NCBI RefSeq assembly: GCF_018131075.1
Contig: NZ_JAFCLS010000065.1
Span: forward strand, 1-36,041
Direction: 5' to 3'
Origin: Bradyrhizobium sp. JYMT SZCCT0428
Lineage (GTDB): Bacteria; Pseudomonadota; Alphaproteobacteria; Rhizobiales; Xanthobacteraceae
Length of the DNA stretch: 36,041 nt
Shown: positions 31,757 to 36,041 of the stretch, piece after piece
Layout: each line of letters starts with the position of its first letter
How positions within the stretch are numbered: the first letter of the stretch is position 1
Program-made: the position numbers and the translations under genes
Notes under the pieces: model-generated
What the model was told of the DNA's origin: nothing
Database searches by the model: none
Seen by the model: only the letters and a program-made list of their open reading frames with translations

Positions 31757-33921
31757 TGAACGAAGCCCCTCAAGAATATATCGATGCTGCGATAAGTAGT
31801 GAAGCGGCAGTCGTCGCCAATGCCCACGTTTCAAGTCGGAATCACGTTCTAAATCGATCGGCCTTTAAACTCGGTACTATTCCCGGAACGCAGTTAGATA
31901 CTGTGATCCGCGCTCTTTTTCCAGCCGCCCGTGCGAATGGCTATTTGGCCGAACATGGGGAGCATGCAACTCATAAAGTGATCGAAGGCGGATTTCAGAG
32001 CGGTCAGCGAAAACTAAGAGTAGCGCCGCGAACGAATCGAGCGGAACGTCGGCGGATGGCGTCTGAAAGCAAGCGCGCGGTCGGCAGTCGCCCCTCGCCT
32101 CCGGTAGTCTCGCCATTACTTGACGCCGATCTCGCCCGGTCAACCTTTCCATCACGCACACAGCCGGCTTTCGATGGAAAACCTTATTTCCAGCTCGGAG
32201 GCGATGAAGGCCCGCCGAAAAGGCGCAGTGAGAAGCGCCGACATTTCTACAAGGAAGGCGACGTCCCCGTCCATGTTAAAATAATGATGCGGAATGGCGG
32301 AGCCGCTAATTGGTACCGTGTGGTTGATCTCGATGGTCGCACTGGGTGGCAAGCTGGGAAGCCAAATCAATTCCGAGCAGTGCCGTTTTTTCATAATGCC
32401 GATCCGTTTGATCGGGAAGTGGCCGATGATACGATCTGGTGGCCAGAAGGTGAGCGTGACGTTGAGACGCTTTCCAATCAGCTTTTACTTGCCGTCACCT
32501 TTGGCGGTACCGGCGATGGTTTGCCCGCTGATTGCGAAAGGTATTTTGCTAACCGCGATGTCGTGATCCTCTCCGACAATGACGACGGTGGACGCAGCCA
32601 TGCAGAGAAGAAGGCAACGCTCATTGCGCCGGTGGCAAAGCGCGTCCGCATTGTTCATTTCCCTGATACTCCAGAGAAAGGCGATGTGTCTGACTGGCTT
32701 GGCGCAGGCCACACGATTGCTGATCTCGTGCAACGAGCGGAATCAGTTGTACCTCGGGTCTGCTCTCCTTTGCCGAAAGCGGCGCCGAAAACCGGCCTTG
32801 ATGTTGTGTGCATGGCCGACGTGCGCCCGACGGCAATTGAATATCTCTGGCCGAACTGGATAGCGTTAGGAAAGGTCCACGTTCTTGCAGGTGAGGGGGG
32901 TAGGGGAAAGACAACCTTGCTCCATGACTGGACCGCGCGGACCACGACGGGCGACCGATGGCCGGACGGTGCAGAGGCATCGTCGCCGGGAAGTGTCTTG
33001 ATATTGGCATCCGAGGACGACGTCGGCGATACCATCGCGCCGCGTTTGATCGCCGCGGGTGCAGACATTTCCCGCGTATTCGCAATCCGGTCCGTTCGTG
33101 ACGTCGACCAGCGCCGAAGGGGTTTTAATCTTCAGGCTGATCTCGAAATGCTCGGCGCTGAATTGGACACGCGGAGGGATGTAAAGCTGGTAATTTTCGA
33201 CCCGATTACAAGCTACTTGGGCAAGGTGGATTCGCACAATAATTCCGATGTTCGGGCAGTACTTGACCCGCTCGGTGAGTTTGCTGCCCGCAAAGGGGTG
33301 GCCGTCATCTGTAACAATCACTTCTCCAAGGGTGGCGGCAATGCAAACAGTCGGATCATAGGAAGCGTAGCCTTCGTCAATCAGGCCCGGGCCGCGTTCA
33401 TCGTTACACCGGACGAAAACGATGACACCCGGATGCTACTCATCCCGTCGAAGATGAATATCGCGCCGATGAGGAGCGGTTTGGCCTATCGCATAGAGGG
33501 CTGCCTGATCGAGCACGAAGGGGTGAGCATCCCCACTTCGCGGATCATGTACGAAGGTGCCCCGATCTCGATCACGGCAGATCAGGCGTTGGCCGCACTT
33601 GATAATAACGCGGGTTCGAAACCCGTTGAGGCAGAGGTCGAAGCCTTTTTTCGGGATGTCTTGAGCGGAGGCCCAACAGAGGTTTCGGAGGTGGAGATCA
33701 TGGCGCGAGCAGCCGGTCTACTGGGAGAAAATCAACGTTTGGCCCAGAACAAGGCCTTTCAGCGAGCCCGCAAAGTTCTTGGGGTGGCCTCGAACCGCGA
33801 GGGTTTCGGAAGGGGCGCCCGATATGTCATCAGCCAACCAAATTCACCATGCGCACCCCAAAATCCCCATGCGCACCCCGTTTCCAAACAGGGTGCGCAT
33901 GACAAATCCGGGTGCACATGA
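31756..33921 (+). CDS. Replication protein with Toprim and RecA-like helicase domains
   Basis: A 721-residue protein. Residues 1-90 (IDAAISSEAAVVANAHVSSRNHVLNRSAFKLG...VIEGGFQSGQ) match the module that usually follows a primase-polymerase domain, but no such domain precedes it. A Toprim domain follows at about 225-330: Glu231 in WWPEGERDVETL and Asp274-Asn-Asp276 in VILSDNDDGG. The C-terminal RecA-like hexameric helicase has Walker A GEGGRGKTT (379-387), Walker B VKLVIFDP (Asp482) and the H-loop NNHFSKGGG. It probably primes and unwinds during element replication. I chose ATG 31756 (GGGAGG nine bases upstream, coupled to the preceding ORF); the frame extends 55 codons upstream without protein-like character. 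Its last 25 codons hold an iteron-like repeat cluster. Confidence 0.88.
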   Translation: MNEAPQEYIDAAISSEAAVVANAHVSSRNHVLNRSAFKLGTIPGTQLDTVIRALFPAARANGYLAEHGEHATHKVIEGGFQSGQRKLRVAPRTNRAERRRMASESKRAVGSRPSPPVVSPLLDADLARSTFPSRTQPAFDGKPYFQLGGDEGPPKRRSEKRRHFYKEGDVPVHVKIMMRNGGAANWYRVVDLDGRTGWQAGKPNQFRAVPFFHNADPFDREVADDTIWWPEGERDVETLSNQLLLAVTFGGTGDGLPADCERYFANRDVVILSDNDDGGRSHAEKKATLIAPVAKRVRIVHFPDTPEKGDVSDWLGAGHTIADLVQRAESVVPRVCSPLPKAAPKTGLDVVCMADVRPTAIEYLWPNWIALGKVHVLAGEGGRGKTTLLHDWTARTTTGDRWPDGAEASSPGSVLILASEDDVGDTIAPRLIAAGADISRVFAIRSVRDVDQRRRGFNLQADLEMLGAELDTRRDVKLVIFDPITSYLGKVDSHNNSDVRAVLDPLGEFAARKGVAVICNNHFSKGGGNANSRIIGSVAFVNQARAAFIVTPDENDDTRMLLIPSKMNIAPMRSGLAYRIEGCLIEHEGVSIPTSRIMYEGAPISITADQALAALDNNAGSKPVEAEVEAFFRDVLSGGPTEVSEVEIMARAAGLLGENQRLAQNKAFQRARKVLGVASNREGFGRGARYVISQPNSPCAPQNPHAHPVSKQGAHDKSGCT
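33847..33920. repeat. Iteron-like cluster: two direct and two inverted 11-13-bp repeats
   Basis: CCATGCGCACCCC occurs at 33847-33859 and 33867-33879, 20 bases apart. The reverse complement GGGTGCGCATG occurs at 33891-33901, with a one-base variant GGGTGCACATG at 33910-33920, 19 bases further on. The four sites are therefore spaced about two helical turns apart and face each other across 33880-33890. They lie in the last codons of the replication gene. The form suits an origin or partition site. Confidence 0.75.
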
Positions 33922-34117
33922 GGAGGAGCAGGTGAATTGGAACAATCAAGACCATCAGCAGAGCAAGGCCCCAGATCAAAGGGCTGCAAATTCCAAGGTA
34001 ATGCTCATCGAGCATCACCTACTACGGCAACGCCTTGCCGCCCGCTGGGCGGTCGCCCTCGCCTATACTCTGCGGAAAGCCCGGCTATCACCGCAATCAA
34101 TGCCTGAGGAGAAAACC

Positions 34118-34756
34118 ATGGCTATCAAAGGAAACGAGCGCGGCAGGTCAAAGGCCGTGAAGAGTGAGGCCCAAGAGAACAAATCGGCCCCGGACAGCTC
34201 GGAGCAAAATCAAAAGGCGACCTTGAAGGGCGTCGGAGGTGGCGACGATAACCATTGGAACAGTCGGATCGGCCGTAGTCTGTTTGCTTCATTGCCGGGT
34301 GTTACCCCGGTTAATGCTTCGGAGGCTGGACGTGCGACCCTGTCCGGCCTGCTCGACATCAACGCAACGGACCCGATCGAAGGCATGCTTGCCTCCCAGA
34401 TCATCGCCGCTCATGAAGCGTCAATGCACCTACGCCAGTTGGCTTGGATTCCCGAGCAGCATTTCGTTGTACAGGCAAAATATCTGGAGCTGGCTGAAAA
34501 GGCCGCTCGCACCGTGGGGGTACTGACTGAGCGACTTGATCAACATCGAGGTCGAGGCCAACAACAGATCACTGTGAAGCATGTCACGGTCAATGCGGAC
34601 CAAGCGGTGGTCACAGACACCATTACCTCCGATAGGGCCCCCTTGAGCACCGCAATGCCGTTAAACAACCTTCTGACCGCCGGGAGGCAATGCCCCATGG
34701 ATATCCTGACTACTGAGAGCTATGTAGCGGTAGGCGGGGGTGCCAAAGAAAAATGA
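34118..34756 (+). CDS. Element protein of unknown function (paired with the next gene)
   Basis: A 212-residue soluble protein. A low-complexity, charged N-terminus (about 1-45) precedes a helical core, IEGMLASQIIAAHEASMHLRQLAWIPEQHFVVQAKYLELAEKAARTVGVLTERLDQHRGRGQQQITVKHVTVNADQAVV. I recall this LASQ--AAH-A-M......K--R-----LE-L--HRGKGQQ--TV-HV-V core from small element or phage genes that precede the Cys-rich HGG protein, as here. ATG 34118 has GAGGAG seven bases upstream. A GTG at 33932 with a perfect AGGAGGAG is in the same frame and would add 62 residues; I cannot exclude it. It overlaps the next gene by four bases (ATGA). The role is unknown. Confidence 0.7.
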   Translation: MAIKGNERGRSKAVKSEAQENKSAPDSSEQNQKATLKGVGGGDDNHWNSRIGRSLFASLPGVTPVNASEAGRATLSGLLDINATDPIEGMLASQIIAAHEASMHLRQLAWIPEQHFVVQAKYLELAEKAARTVGVLTERLDQHRGRGQQQITVKHVTVNADQAVVTDTITSDRAPLSTAMPLNNLLTAGRQCPMDILTTESYVAVGGGAKEK

Positions 34757-34998
34757 GCACCGACCCCATGCAAAGCGCGCACGCCGCCCCCCGTTGTGGC
34801 GCTAATTCAAAACGAACAGGGAGTCCTTGTCGGGCACCGGCGGTTCGGGGGTGTCGCGTCTGTCGGATGCATGGCGCTGGCGGTGGCGGCCCGTCAGGTT
34901 GCAAGAATGGGAGCTACCGACATGGGGGGCGGACAAAAGGCATGACGGACGCCGTCCGCTACATCAATTCGCTAGCGAAGAATGCTCGCGATCACTGA
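34753..34998 (+). CDS. Small Cys/His-rich HGG protein of mobile elements
   Basis: An 81-residue protein with a possible zinc-binding Cys/His core: PRCGANSKRTGSPCRAPAVRGCRVCRMHGAGGGGPSGCKNGSYRHGGRTK. The order CGA...G-PC--PAV-G---CRMHG-G--GAP-G--N---HG is a family found beside phage-terminase-like or unknown genes in proteobacterial elements; a packaging or DNA-binding role has been assumed but not shown, to my knowledge. It overlaps the upstream gene by four bases, so they are coupled. The C-terminus is shorter than in typical members, ending soon after the HGG segment. Confidence 0.75.
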   Translation: MSTDPMQSAHAAPRCGANSKRTGSPCRAPAVRGCRVCRMHGAGGGGPSGCKNGSYRHGGRTKGMTDAVRYINSLAKNARDH

Positions 34999-35227
34999 CA
35001 CCAGCGCGGCGTGTCGAGGATGCAGACGCTGTATTCTTGGCGGCGAGGGCGGCCAGGATGGCGGGGAGTTGGGCGATCTGATCAGGGGCCCGGCCGATTC
35101 GGCCGGCGTGTCGGCGCCCCACGCGGCCAGAGAACCCTGCGGGTCGAGGTCGAGGGCAATCACAACTTCGCCAGCCTGAGTGGCCGCTACCGCCAACGAT
35201 GCCGAAAAAAGCCCTAGCACATAGAAC
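34999..35227 (-). pseudogene. Decayed parA (partition ATPase) remnant
   Basis: On the minus strand, ASLAVAATQAGEVVIALDLDPQGSLAAWG (about 35110-35200) is a clear ParA segment, with the helix after the P-loop and the DLDPQGS motif. The continuation DQIAQLPAILAALAA lies in a second frame (about 35040-35085), and EYSVCILDTP, the ParA Walker B/DTP motif, in a third (about 35010-35035). The N-terminal P-loop (KGGxGKS) is absent, replaced by unrelated coding-like sequence (FPYKDDPSMRGVLIRGNGDYTGWEIKLFYVLG). With at least two frameshifts and no P-loop it cannot be functional. ParA segregates low-copy replicons, so the remnant suggests a plasmid-like ancestor for this element. Confidence 0.7.
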
Positions 35228-35732
35228 AGTTTGATTTCCCAGCCCGTGTAATCGCCGTTCCCTCGAATGAGGACACCCCGCATCGAAGGATCGTCTTTGT
35301 AGGGAAATGCCTCCCGGATTACCTCAAAACTCAGCCATCTGCGCTCTCCTGAATTTACTCACCCTTCTCCGGCGTCGGCTAATGTGCAGCAGATCGCTGT
35401 CGGGCAGCGACGGCGCGCGATCCTCAAATGCGAGGACGTGCGAGCCCGCGCCAAAGGCTACGTTACGGGACTCAATCGGTTGTACCCGACGAAATACGCC
35501 AAATTCGGAGACAGTCCGTTGGTTTCGTTGGATGACGTGTTTGATGACCGCACCAGAACCCGGGGCGATAATGTAAGCCGAAACCTGTGGAACTGATCTC
35601 GGCCCATTGAAGAACGAATGCCAGACCTTTCCCTCTCTGCGGACTTGGCCCGATAGCCGCCGGCGGCGTAAGGCATTTGACCTGGGCGATGGCTTCGGCC
35701 GTTGCCCAGCTAGGCATCCCCTCCGGGAAAGT
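35228..35732. other. Degenerate region of the element, no intact gene supported
   Basis: Several overlapping open frames on both strands have some protein character but no consistent frame, ribosome-binding site or known motif. Examples are WLSFEVIREAFPYKDDPSMRGVLIRGNGDY on the minus strand just before the parA remnant, and RAKGYVTGLNRLYPTKYAKFGDSPLVSLDDVFD on the plus strand at about 35440-35540. I read this as decayed coding sequence. No copy of the tRNA-Thr att core is seen. Confidence 0.4.
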
Positions 35733-35978
35733 TCATCTGCTGAAAACCACAGCGATCCGATTGTCTCTGCGCCAAACGATGGCACATCGTCGTTCGATAT
35801 CTTCACCAAAAACGAGCAGCGTGAACTCGTTTGGAATTTTATCGTTGAACGACGCCACTTCGAGCGCTGCACCAAACGCGCTAAGGCTGCGGATTGTACA
35901 ATCGATTTTCGATTTACCAAACCAAATCAGGCCCCGCTTCGGGCTTCGTGATCCGTTTTGGCCCTTATCGTCTGCCAT
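35733..35978 (-). CDS. Small PilZ-domain protein
   Basis: An 81-residue single-domain protein. It fits the short PilZ form common in Bradyrhizobium: an Arg-rich N-terminus (SRSPKRGLIWFGKSK), then IDCTIRSLSAFGAALEVA, and a C-terminal beta region (FTLLVFGEDIERRCAIVWRRDNRIAVVF). PilZ domains bind cyclic di-GMP through RxxxR and (D/N)xSxxG. Here the second motif is SLSAFG, with serine at the Asp/Asn position, and the Arg motif is only approximate, so binding is uncertain. The start ATG 35978 has only a weak Shine-Dalgarno. It could be an element gene or chromosomal DNA beyond a decayed boundary. Confidence 0.78.
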   Translation of the reverse strand: MADDKGQNGSRSPKRGLIWFGKSKIDCTIRSLSAFGAALEVASFNDKIPNEFTLLVFGEDIERRCAIVWRRDNRIAVVFSR

Positions 35979-36041
35979 GATTCCATCAATGATCGAAGAT
36001 TGGAATAATCCGATAGCGTGGACGTCAGACCGTCTCCTTAC

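Noticed and set aside
35324..35920. 198-codon minus-strand frame overlapping the PilZ gene
   Set aside because: Mostly a frame shadow of the PilZ gene at its start and of degenerate sequence after it; no motif and no ribosome-binding site.

Overview
The window looks like a chromosome segment of an alphaproteobacterium of the Bradyrhizobium/Rhodopseudomonas group (Nitrobacteraceae). Reasons: high GC with strong third-position bias (hence many long antisense reading frames); a split ATP synthase layout with an F0-only operon that has both b and b' subunits; an ALAS-type hemA of 409 residues; an Omp25/31-like beta-barrel porin; and dispersed palindromic intergenic repeats of a type I associate with this group. 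No search could be run, so the taxonomy is inference.

Layout. 1-527: intergenic DNA rich in dispersed repeats, ending in a hairpin just before the thrC ribosome binding site. 528-4683 (+): thrC, an M16 zinc protease overlapping it by 4 bases, a GNAT acetyltransferase and a secreted hypothetical protein; a six-unit 16-bp tandem array starts inside the last codons of the protease gene. 4688-7445 (-): the F0 ATP synthase operon atpI-atpB-atpE-atpG(b')-atpF(b), with a candidate promoter and a clear terminator. 7690-9566 (+): a DsbA-fold isomerase, an exported coiled-coil protein and a YjbQ-family protein. 9659-16564: an MHS-type MFS transporter (-), a divergent LuxR-type response regulator and HAD phosphatase (+), and a large SSS-transporter/histidine kinase/receiver hybrid (-); the kinase and regulator resemble the CrbS/CrbR acetate-switch pair. 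16684-18959 (-): hemA with an upstream FNR/FixK-like box, and three small proteins. 19089-23449 (-): an MBL-fold hydrolase, a chemoreceptor and a porin. 23697-24356: a small HTH-like gene and a one-TM protein, divergent across a perfect TGTGA-N6-TCACA palindrome. 24363-27343 (-): a likely exported glucan-active cassette (Ig-like secreted protein, GH16, Tat-exported GH1). 27732-28496 (+): a Crp/Fnr regulator.

From 28706 to the right edge lies one end of an integrated mobile element. It begins at the 3' half of a tRNA-Thr(GGU) gene cut in the anticodon loop (att site), followed by a tyrosine integrase with nearby short repeats that may be arm sites. Then come a broken gene, 10-bp-period repeats, an AlpA-like small DNA-binding protein, a long hairpin, a small conserved-looking ORF, a Toprim plus RecA-like helicase replication protein whose gene ends in an iteron-like cluster, a pair of small genes, a decayed parA remnant and a small PilZ protein. 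The far att site is not in the window. The replication protein, repeats, hairpin and parA remnant suggest an integrated element derived from something that could once replicate and segregate by itself. That module is the most unusual part of the window; the rest is largely ordinary core genome.
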